Below are positions 14,356-23,600 of a stretch of 26,545 nucleotides of DNA, one piece after another. Below the pieces are notes generated by a model. The model searched no databases. It was not told where the DNA came from and worked only from the letters and a program-made list of their open reading frames with translations. Numbering within the stretch: the stretch's first letter is position 1; the number at the start of each line of letters is the position of its first letter. A program made the translations under genes and the position numbers. This stretch comes from Candidatus Peribacteraceae bacterium (GTDB lineage: Bacteria > Patescibacteriota > Gracilibacteria > Peribacterales > Peribacteraceae). The stretch lies in assembly GCA_013140485.1 (NCBI GenBank), contig JABFSS010000103.1, positions 1 through 26,545 on the forward strand, in the 5' to 3' direction.

Positions 14356-14949
14356 ATGACGAACCTACGCGTCGAGATAATTGATGATTTCTTGCCGGAC
14401 CCCGAATCCTTTCGGGCGGAGGCGGTTAGGCAGAAGTTCTACGACATCCGTGGACCCGACGGGGAGGTCTACAAAAACATCGTCGTTCGGCCAACGAATG
14501 AGTTTGACGCACTTCTGACCGAGAAGTTGGGCCGGAAAGTGACAGCGGGTTACTCGCTCTTGCGGGTGAACTTCGACGGCGAGATGCCGAACAACGCCGT
14601 TCACTCAGACAATAGCTATGACCAGTATGCGGCCGTCTTGTATCTGAACACGCCCGAACAGTGCCGGGGCGGGACAGCTTTTTGGCGGCACAAAGAATTT
14701 GGGTGGACGAATTGGCCGACCGAGCAGCAGGTGCGCCAAACATGCCAGAAGCCCGCGAAGGTGCAGGCAAAGCTAGCGGCGAGCTACAACGACCCGGATG
14801 CGTGGGAAATGGTGCATCAGGCCGAGATGAAGTTCAACCGGATAATCCTGTATCCGACGACGGTGTTCCACTCCCGGTGGCCGTGGGCGGCGTGGGGGAA
14901 AACGGTCGACGACGCACGGTTGATTTGGGTGAGCTTTTTCAGCGTATGA
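14356..14949 (+). CDS. 2-oxoglutarate/Fe(II)-dependent oxygenase
   Basis: A 197-aa protein from ATG 14356 (a TTG one codon upstream is less likely). It carries the iron and cosubstrate residues of the 2OG-Fe(II) superfamily: H83-x-D85 (VHSDNSYDQYAAVLYLN), distal H172 (TTVFHSRWPW) and R188 (ARLIWVSFF) for 2-oxoglutarate. The GGTAFW segment after the HxD is usual for this fold, and the overall pattern is close to DUF6445-type oxygenases. It would hydroxylate a protein or small molecule using O2 and 2-oxoglutarate; the substrate is unknown. It lies between a fibre gene and an internal-virion gene, like an added cassette, with its own promoter-like element, and it overlaps the acetyltransferase gene as ATGA. 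A hydroxylase acting on the collagen-like fibres is an attractive but unproven idea. Confidence 0.85.
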   Translation: MTNLRVEIIDDFLPDPESFRAEAVRQKFYDIRGPDGEVYKNIVVRPTNEFDALLTEKLGRKVTAGYSLLRVNFDGEMPNNAVHSDNSYDQYAAVLYLNTPEQCRGGTAFWRHKEFGWTNWPTEQQVRQTCQKPAKVQAKLAASYNDPDAWEMVHQAEMKFNRIILYPTTVFHSRWPWAAWGKTVDDARLIWVSFFSV

Positions 14950-15386
14950 TTGAAGAACTGACCTTAGAGACGCTGGCCGATATGGAGCCGATTGGGAAGG
15001 CGTTCACGACCGAAGCGAACTATCCGCTGTTCAACATGGAGGCGTTCACCAACTTTTGGAGCGCGGTGATTGGCGCTAAGCTGGGAAAGATTTTTGCGGT
15101 GCGCGAGGACGGGAAACTCGTAGCAGCGCTGGGAATGGCGACAACGCTTGACCCGAACTCCGGGATACTGATGGCCCTGGAGCAGTTTTGGTATGTCATG
15201 CCAACGCATCGGAAGACTCGCGTTGGACTTGACTTGTTCCGCGCCTTCGGGGACGAGGGGGAGCGGGTTGGCGCAAAACGCTTGGTGATGGTTCACCTTG
15301 CAAATCTAACGCCGGAGAGTCTTCATACGTTCTACGAGCGGAAAGGTTATCGTCTCGTCGAGCAAACTTTTTGGAAGGAAATCTAA
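14946..15386 (+). CDS. GNAT-family N-acetyltransferase
   Basis: A 146-aa protein from ATG 14946, inside the oxygenase stop (ATGA); a longer frame upstream would lie within the oxygenase gene and is rejected. It shows the GNAT order: an N-terminal helical part (ADMEPIGKAFTTEANYPLF), strands KIFAVREDGKLVAALGMA and ALEQFWYVMPTHRKTRVGLDLF, where the T-x-x-V-G-L region replaces the usual Q/R-x-x-G-x-G/A acetyl-CoA loop, and a C-terminal TFYERKGYRLVEQTFWK. It would transfer an acetyl group to an amine of a small molecule or protein. Linked to the oxygenase, it may modify the same target. GNAT enzymes in phages are varied, so no substrate is proposed. Confidence 0.82.
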   Translation: MIEELTLETLADMEPIGKAFTTEANYPLFNMEAFTNFWSAVIGAKLGKIFAVREDGKLVAALGMATTLDPNSGILMALEQFWYVMPTHRKTRVGLDLFRAFGDEGERVGAKRLVMVHLANLTPESLHTFYERKGYRLVEQTFWKEI

Positions 15387-15390
15387 TCCT

Positions 15391-16395
15391 GTGGGAGTTG
15401 TTACTGCTTTGCTAGTCGCCGGTGCTGCTGTTGCGGCTGCCGGGGCCGCCGGGTCGGCGTATTCAAAAAAGAGCGCGGCCGATAAAGCCGCCGTCGCACA
15501 GAAGAACGCCTTGAAGGGTCAAGAGCGCATTCTGAAAGATGAGCTGTCTTTCGACCGAATCAATCAGGCGGCGACGGATGCCGACGAGCTGCGCGCAAAC
15601 AACCGCAAGCAGCTCCAGGAACGGGTTGACCCGGAACTCGCGAAGTTGCGCCAGCTCGGCAAAGAGCGGCTTCTCTCAGAGGCACAGCGGCCGAACGAAT
15701 CCCTCGAAAGCACCCAGGTCGCGAAGACCCTCTTTGAGGAGAACGCTCAGGCCGACCCTCGGCTGACCGCGCTCAAGGACTCCATCATCAACCGCGCCCA
15801 GCAGGAACTTTCCGCCGGCGCTTCCCTCCCTCCAGAGTTTCAGGCCGAGCTCGTCCGCTCAGGCGTCGAGCAGGGCTCTCAAGCCGGATTCCGGGTGGAC
15901 AACCGAACAGTTGGCGGGACCATCGCCCGCGCGCTGGGAATCGGCGGAGTGCAACTCCAGCAGCAACGGCAGCAGGAGGCCACCCGGCTAGCGGGCGCGG
16001 CCACGAATCTCCAGGAATCCCGGGCCGGCATTCTCGCCTCCATTTTTCCGTCCATCAAAGCCGCCGAAGAAGAGCGGCGCAAGAATGCCATTACCGATTT
16101 CGGTATCGGCGATTCCACACTCCCGGAGTCCGGATTGTCCGGTCGGGAGGCGGCGGGAATCCAGCAGAACCGTGGCAACACCCTCCTGAAAATCCGGGGT
16201 GAGCGCGGCAAGGTTTCCGCTCAGCAGGCACTCGCGGCCGGCGAGGCCAACGCGTCCTATATCGGCGCGGGGACTTCATTTGTCACCTCTGCTCTCGGGG
16301 CCTACGGAGGCGGGGGCGGCTCTGGTGGCGGTAGCGGCTACGGTCAAATCCTCGGCATGATTGGGACCGGTCAGGGTAACGCGAACAAAGCCTAA
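15391..16395 (+). CDS. Internal virion protein, Ala-rich (DNA-ejection type)
   Basis: A 334-aa protein with a GTG start 4 bases after the acetyltransferase stop, with AAGGAAAT upstream. The N terminus (VVTALLVAGAAVAAAGAAGSAY) is a hydrophobic Ala/Gly segment of about 20 residues, followed by long charged helices (about 30-230) with no Cys or catalytic motif, and a Gly-rich C terminus (GGGGGSGGGSGYG). This layout, and the place directly before two more large internal-type proteins, matches podovirus internal virion proteins (T7 gp14 type), which are ejected at infection and insert in the host membrane. Alternatively a minor tail protein. Role inferred. Confidence 0.62.
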   Translation: MGVVTALLVAGAAVAAAGAAGSAYSKKSAADKAAVAQKNALKGQERILKDELSFDRINQAATDADELRANNRKQLQERVDPELAKLRQLGKERLLSEAQRPNESLESTQVAKTLFEENAQADPRLTALKDSIINRAQQELSAGASLPPEFQAELVRSGVEQGSQAGFRVDNRTVGGTIARALGIGGVQLQQQRQQEATRLAGAATNLQESRAGILASIFPSIKAAEEERRKNAITDFGIGDSTLPESGLSGREAAGIQQNRGNTLLKIRGERGKVSAQQALAAGEANASYIGAGTSFVTSALGAYGGGGGSGGGSGYGQILGMIGTGQGNANKA

Positions 16396-16400
16396 CAGAT

Positions 16401-17669
16401 ATGCCTGGAATTGCTGATTCTCCAAACGCCCTCGCTGTTCAACCCTCCGCTGGAGCTGTTGAGGCGTCGGTCAATGTAACGCCCGGTGTCGGTGAAATGA
16501 TGCGCGCCTTCCGCGAAGGATTCATCACCGTTGACGACATCACCAAACGCGCAGCGGATAAGCCTCTTGAAAACGCGCAGCGTCAGCAGGCACTCGCCGA
16601 TACCAACCTCATCCGACCGAAGCAGCGGGATGTCGCTGGAAAGCAACTCGACATTCAGTCGAAATCCCTGGACACGCAGGCCCAGGCCCAGCCCAAACTC
16701 GACGCGGCGGCGCTCACGAACGCGGAGTCCATTCTTGCGAAGGCCCAGCGCGGAAACGACCGGCAGGCCATCCTCGACTTTTACCAACAGGTGACCGCCC
16801 CGGGACAGCTTCCCCCGAAGCTTAACGAGAATGACCCGAGCTCGGACTACAACTTCGCAAAAATTCAGGACGCCAACGGGGCCTTCCTGAAGCAGCAGCG
16901 GGACCTCCAATCGGCCACAGCCGTCAGCAAATTTGTGAAGGACTACACGGTGAAGGAGAAGACGGCGGCCGGCGGAGAAAAGGAATCTCTCGTCCGCGTC
17001 AATACCGTGACCGGAGAAAAAGTCGGAGAAAGCACCCCGCTCGGCTCCAGCGCGCCCCAGGCCGACGTTCTGCGGAAGGAATACAACTCGCTCCCCGAGT
17101 TGCACGACCTGCGGAAAGTCAATGCGTCTTACAACAAACTTCTGACGGCGTTGGACGACACGAAACAGCCCACGGCGTTCCGCGACCAGTCGGCCATTTT
17201 TTCATGGATGAAAATCCTTGACCCGGGCTCGACGGTGCGCGAGGGTGAATATGCCACGGCGAAGAATGCCGCAGGTGTTCCGGACCGAATTCGGAACTAC
17301 TTTAATCAAGCCGTGTCCGGTCAGATTTTGACTCCGCAGCAACGAGCCGAGATGAAAGAAGCCGCAGCTCCAATCTTCAACGCCCAGGTGCAGACGCTCG
17401 CGCCCCAGGTGAACAATTACCTGAAGCAAGAGCAGACCCTCGGCCTCCCGGCGGGAACTATCGTCCCTTCTGACGACGCGAATCTCGTGAAGACGGGCGC
17501 TGCCCCCGCCGCTCCCGGTGCGCCGGCTCCGGCCGCCGCTGCCAGCGCTGAAGCTCCGGTCAAAGTTTCGTCCCCGAAGGAAGCTCCGCCCACGGCGAAG
17601 TTTATCCAAGCCCCCGACGGCCGGGTCTTCAAGAACCCGAACTATCGGCCCGCGACCCCTACCCCCTAA
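16401..17669 (+). CDS. Internal virion-associated protein, 422 aa
   Basis: Starts 5 bases after the previous stop. The N-terminal 200 residues are helical and Gln/Ala-rich. A conserved-looking core (about 255-330) reads FRDQSAIFSWMKILDPGSTV, REGEYATAKNAAGVPDRI and QILTPQQRAEM; I associate the 'F.KILDPGSvVREgE.AtA...gG.pdR' pattern with phage structural proteins next to the large internal proteins. The C-terminal tail is Pro/Ala-rich and variable. It is followed 3 bases later by the giant polyvalent gene, so it is probably packaged or ejected with it. No catalytic residues could be assigned. Confidence 0.65.
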   Translation: MPGIADSPNALAVQPSAGAVEASVNVTPGVGEMMRAFREGFITVDDITKRAADKPLENAQRQQALADTNLIRPKQRDVAGKQLDIQSKSLDTQAQAQPKLDAAALTNAESILAKAQRGNDRQAILDFYQQVTAPGQLPPKLNENDPSSDYNFAKIQDANGAFLKQQRDLQSATAVSKFVKDYTVKEKTAAGGEKESLVRVNTVTGEKVGESTPLGSSAPQADVLRKEYNSLPELHDLRKVNASYNKLLTALDDTKQPTAFRDQSAIFSWMKILDPGSTVREGEYATAKNAAGVPDRIRNYFNQAVSGQILTPQQRAEMKEAAAPIFNAQVQTLAPQVNNYLKQEQTLGLPAGTIVPSDDANLVKTGAAPAAPGAPAPAAAASAEAPVKVSSPKEAPPTAKFIQAPDGRVFKNPNYRPATPTP

Positions 17670-17672
17670 TCT

Positions 17673-20600
17673 ATGGCCGAACCCTTGCCCGGTGGTGTTC
17701 TCCTTCCCGGAGAGCAGAAATTTCAGGTCCCGGAACTCAAGCCGATTGACCCACAGGCACCCGCCAAGCTCAAGGCCCGGCTGGCGGCGGAGTCTGACCC
17801 ATTCGCGGGTTTGGAACAGGTCACCGCGCCCACGGCTCCCGACGAATTCGCGGGCCTAGAGCAGGTGCAACCCGGAACCGACGAATTTGCCGCCCTGGAA
17901 CCAGCGGACGACCTCGACCTCAAGGACCGCGACACCCTTTTCAACGACGACGCTTTTCGTCCGGCCGATTACCTTGCCCAGAACCCCAACGTTGGCGGCG
18001 AGAAGCTGACCAAATTGCTTGAGGTCTACCGCGCGCGGCAGAAGCGCGGGCTCGAAGCTGGCAAAGTCATCAAGGCCGCCGTCACAGAGGCCCCCGGGAT
18101 TGTTGCCAAGACCGCGAAGGGCTTTCGTGACTTGGCCTCGCGTGCCATCGACTTGGGAATCCAGCCGGCCGCCAACAAATTGATTGGCGCGGTGGTTGGG
18201 ACGACCCCCGAAGAACAGGCCGCTATCGACGCGGAGCAGGGCAAAACCCAGCTCAAGGCCGCCGCCGAAATCACGGCAGGAACGGAGTCCGCCATTGGCG
18301 GATTGGCCAACCTCGCCACCACGGGCGCACGAAAGCTTTTTGGCAAGTCTGCGGAAGACATGACCGAGAACGAGCTGCTCGACAGGCTGTATGTCGACGC
18401 CGAATTCTCGAAGGCACTGAAGGCCACCTCTGAAGGTAGCGGAGACGCTAGCAAGGCCGTTGGCCTTGACGCGGAGACCCTCGCGAAAAATGGCGTGACC
18501 CTGGACAAGGAAGCCATTGAACATCTGTCCCTGGTGGACCCGGTTACGCTGGTGGCTACCGGCGGCGCGTTCAAAATCGTCGGGCTCGGCGGGCGGGTGC
18601 TCGCAACAGCGGCCACTCGCGTCGGCGCGGAAACGGCGATGACCGGACTGAAGGCGCTCGCAGCGAACACTCTGAAGACCGCCGGCAAGGCCATCGAAAC
18701 CGGTGCCCGAGTTGGCGGAGCAGTGGCCGAGAAGGTCCCCGCGAAGTCTCTGGGTTTTGCAGTCGGTGGAGTCAAGACGGGCACGCTGACCGGCGCGTCC
18801 ATCGGTGCCGCAGCGGGCGAAGCGGCCAAGCGAATCGGGGTCGAAACGGCCGGGGCCCTGGAACGGCGCGGCGCACAGCTCGCCGAAGTGGGGAGCCAGC
18901 TCAACCCGAGTTTTGTCGGTCCTAAGTCGGCTGGTCTTGAGCGTATCGCCAACCTCGCGGCGTCCCCGGTGGGGCAGGTCGCTGGCTCGGCGGTCAAGGG
19001 AGCCGCCCAGGGCGCGGCCACAGCGGCTCCGCTTGCGCTGGCGGCGGATGACAGCCAGACGGCGGGCGCATTGCTCGGCGGCGGCGTGGCGCTCGGCGGA
19101 ATTCACGGCACTGTCACCGGCGCGAAGTCTGCCGTTGCCGAAGTCGTGGCAAAACGCTATCTCGACCCGCACCAGATTCGGTTCGAGTCCACGAACTCCG
19201 CCGGCTACGGCACGGATGCGGCCCTTGACGTGGCCCACGAAAAAGCGATTGCGCAGCTCCCGGAGTCAGACCAGAACATGGTCAACACTTTTCGCGAGTC
19301 CGTGCGTTCCCAGGGCGGCGAGATTTACGCGCAGGAAGCTCCCGAGTATCTGAACCGGATTCGGGAGAGCCTCCAGCGGGAGAATGGCGGACCTCTCACG
19401 GCGGAGCAAGAGGCGGCGGCGAATCTCTACGCCACCACCCATGCCTTTTTTGACTCGAACGTCAACGGCAAGCGGACTGTCTTCCTGAACAGTTCGGCTA
19501 AAGGGCTGCCGCATGATGCCGGCCACCTGTATCAGTCCTTGCTGGACCCGACGGTGCAGGCGGACCTCCGCAAGACGGCGCTCGACTCCTATAGCCCGGA
19601 CCAACTCCAAGCGTTTAAACAGGCATACGCGGAACGCATCGGCGAACCAGATTTCTTCACGAAGCTCGGAGAAGAGGCGGGCAACGCAAAGGCCGCCGAC
19701 GAACTCATTGCGGAGAATTTCTCGCAGCTCTTCCAGAACACGCAGTTCAAGGACCTGAAGGCCCCGCCGACGTTTCTCCAGAAGCTCGCGCAGGTCGCGC
19801 TGAACTCCGCTGAAACTTTGGGCATCGACCTGAAGGCTGGCCGCACCACGCCGGACCTCGCTGCCTCGCCGTCCTTTCGGCTTCAGGGCATCCTCCGGAA
19901 TGCGGCGCAGGAAATCCTGACCCGGAAGGCCCCCGATGTTGCGGACGTCAAGCCCGCCGCACCCGTCGAGCCGCCGAAAGCCGCCGAGGTCAAGCCCGCC
20001 GCTCCAGTCGAGCCGCCGAAAGCCGCCGAGGTCAAGCCCGCTGCCCCCGTCGAGCCGCCGAAAGCCGCCGAGGTCCCTGGGACCGACGCCCGCAATATCC
20101 GCACGACGCGCGAGCAGCAGAACGACTTTTCCAGCCGCCGTGCAGACGAGACCGGAATTGCAGAAGCGCAGAAGGCGACGGAGTCGAGCCCGGAGACTCG
20201 GGCCATCGTGGACCAGATTGCCCCCCATCTGGAAAAGGGAACCGCCATTGAGGTGGAGCATCGCGGTATTGCCAGCGAGCGCGGTCCCGCGAATCCAGAG
20301 GGACGCACGAGTCGGCGGAGCACGCAGGCGCAGGGATACGAAGAGCTGGCCCAGTTGCAGGTCGAGAATCGGAAGAACGCGCCGGCTGACATTGTCAATG
20401 AACACCAGAAGACGTTTGTTCCCGTTCGTTTCACGTCGCAGGGTGGTAAACCCACTCTCATCGCCATGTCCTTGGACAAGGTCATCGCGAATGTGCATCG
20501 CGTGGTTGCTGATGCGGCGGCAAACGGCGTCGAGACTCTTATCCCGTATCCGACGGAAGCGGGAAAGCTTACGGAAGCCGGATGGCGTCAGGCTGTCACG

Positions 20601-23600
20601 GACATCAAAGCATACGCCGAAAACCAGTCGAATGGTTATCGCGGTGACGGTCAAAAACTCGTCCGTCCGACTGAAGATATCGGCGTCTCCCTCCCGGCGG
20701 AAGACCCGAACTACACCCCGAAACCGCTGAGCGAATCGGCGATGAATTTTGCGAATCTCGTGCAGGGGTTGAACCCGCCCGAGACCGGCCGCGTGCAGAA
20801 GGGGATTACCCCTGGCAACGTCAAGGGACAGCTCCTCGCAGAGGTCAACCGCAAACAGCCGCTTCGTCCCTCCGTCATCAAGCCGGAGAACGTCCAGAAG
20901 CAGGGCTTCAAGGGATTCGAGCCGCGCGAAGTGGCCGAGACGAATCCGCTGCGCAACGAACTCGCAGCGCGCGGCGTCAAGGTCCGCGAGCTCATCGAAG
21001 TGACTGAGCGCATGGCCGTGCAGGACATCGCCTCGGTCAAGCCGCGCCCGGACATCGGATTCAAGGCCCCCGTCACTGACACCATTCGCGCAGGCTTTTT
21101 GCCGGACTCGAAGCAGGTCATCGACGCTGAGGTCACGCGTCGCCTCGAAGAGAAGCGCAAGAACGGCGTGGCCGTCACGGATGCGGAGCGGAAAAAGACT
21201 CGCCAGGAAGTTGAATTCGACCAGCGAAACGGCCGGCTCGGACAAGAGCGGCGCGGGTCTTTGCTGTTCCTCCCCGGTATCGAGACCGACAAGGCCACCC
21301 GTGCAGGATTTTTGCAGGACCAAAAGCCGTCTGAGCCAACCCCGTCCGCTCCGATTCGTTCTTTGGCCGAGAAGTATTCCAAGGGGGCGGGCATCGAATA
21401 CCGGCCCTCGCGCGACTATGCTCCGTTGAATCCGGAACTGAAGAAACAACTCGCGGATTTCTACGAGTCCGCGAAATCCGCGCCGGAGGACCCGGCGGTG
21501 CAGGCGTCCTATCAGGCGTTGGCCCGGGAGACCCTGGCGCAATACAAGGCGATGACGGACGCAGGCTACACGATTGAGCCCTTCAAGGGAGAGGGCGAGC
21601 CCTACAAGTCCAGCGCCGACGCGGTGGCTGACATCCGCGAGAACAAGCATCTCTACTTTCTCAAGACCGAGGGCGCGTTCGGGTCGGGTCCGGACATCGG
21701 CTCCAACAATCCGATGCTCAATGACTCCGGCGTGGTCCTCGGCGGCGACCGGCTCATGGTCAACGACGTGTTCCGCGCCGTGCATGACTTTTTTGGTCAC
21801 GGCAAGGAAGGCTACCAGTTCGGCCCGCGCGGAGAGTTCAATGCGTGGCGCACGCACAGCGAGATGTTCAGTCCCGACGCGCAGGGCGCGCTCGCGGCCG
21901 AGACGCTCGCGCAGAACTCGTGGGTCAACTTCGGGAAACACCTACGCAACGCGGACGGAAGCGTCCCGGTCAAGGGCGAGGCCGGCTACATCCCGCCCCA
22001 GAATCGCCCGTTTGCCTCGCAGAAAAATATTGTGGTTCCGAAGGAGTTGATTGAACGAGCCCGCGCGGCGGCCACGAACCGGAGTTTTCTCCCCGAAGGA
22101 CAGACCGTGGAAGAGTTCGGGCGAAAGCTTTTGGACTCGGGACCGGACGACTTCAAGCCGGCGATGGACGCGCTCGGCGGGCTCACCAATGGCGCGTGGG
22201 ACATCGGCAAGACCCTGAAGAATGCCTCCGACGTGCAGGTGCTACGGAATCTCGCGGCTGAAGCGTCCGCGCGCGGCTCGGCGGCGATGAAGGCCGGCGA
22301 CTTCACGAACGCAATGCCGGCGGTCATGAAGGCCCAGTTCTTCCGGGAAGCCTACGAGGCGGCGACGGGCACGGGCTCTGTCAAGACCTCAGCCGAGCAG
22401 GGTCGGCTCGGCGAGGATTACAAGCCCCCGTTCCCCGAAGGCGAAGGCGTCAACCTCAAGGTCGGCGGCAAGGGCGAGACGGAGCGTCTTTTCCTTCCGG
22501 CGTCAGAAGTTCCCGAAGGCGTTGACCCCATCAAGCGCGCCGCGATTCGGACCGAGGACGGCCAGATTTACGAGGGCTCGTGGCACGGCGAGGCGTATGA
22601 CAATCTCGCCCAGGCGGTCCGAGAGGGGACCTTCAAGGGCAAGTTCCCGGAGGGATTCAAGAGCCTGACAGATTTGCTGGATAGTCCGGCCGACGGTCCG
22701 GCCGCGTCTCAGAATTACATTGAAGATGGATTCGTGACCCAGAGCGGGAAGTTCCTGAACCGAGCTGAAGCTCTCGACCACGCTCAGCGAATCAAGCAGC
22801 TAAAGCCGGGAGCCCAGGAAAGTCTAGGACGCTCTTCCCGGATGGAAGCGGGCATCCTGGAGTCCGACGAGTTCAAGGGGACTCGGGCGTTCCTCCCACA
22901 GACGGAGTCGGGAAAGAAACTGGTAGACAAGGGATACGACTTCCGAGTTGCCGGCGGTCCCCGAAACCGCAGTGTTGCGGTCTTCAAGGACGGCTTTGCC
23001 ATCGGAGAAATCCTCTCGGTTCAACGCAAAGCCAAGCAGGCCGAGGTCGCGGGAGTGAGCCTGGAGCGTGCAGAACGAGGCCAAGGAATCGGGGAGGCCC
23101 TGTATCGGGAGCTCTTCCACCAGCTCAAGGCGGACGGAGTTGAGCTCGTGCGCGGGACGGTGGTCGCACAAGAGCCCATCGCGATTCGCAGCAAGATTTT
23201 CGGGATTGAGAATACCGACGTGGTCGGCCCCAAGGGGAAGATGACCCCGGCGGAGGCGCTCACGGAGTTCGACGTTCGCCCGAAGAGCGAGCCGACCTTT
23301 TTCGAGGTCCAGAATCGCATCGGGAAAGACCAGCAATTTTTACCAAAGAAACGCGTGGACGAACAGGGCCGGCCGCTGACCAAGGACGGGCTAGTTGACT
23401 ACGAGAAGCTCTACAAGGCGCTCACGGCGGAGCGGAAGGCGAAGGACGCCGAGGAGGCCAAGAACGCGGACGTAATCGCTGCCAAATATGCCATGCCGGA
23501 GGGCGCAGTCTCGCCCAAGGCCGCAACCGGATTCATCTTGCCTAACCAAGACTTCGTCCCGCTTGACACGGCGTATCATGAACAGTTTCTCGCCAAGAAC

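Noticed and set aside
14661..14945. An earlier start for the GNAT gene
   Set aside because: The extra part lies inside the oxygenase gene and does not look like a GNAT N terminus; ATG 14946 in an ATGA overlap is the better start.
19266..21941. An 891-aa open frame on the - strand opposite the giant gene
   Set aside because: Its composition is Arg/Leu/Val-rich without a domain pattern, it lies fully inside a well-supported + strand gene, and every supported gene in the window is on the + strand. It is explained by codon bias in GC-rich DNA.
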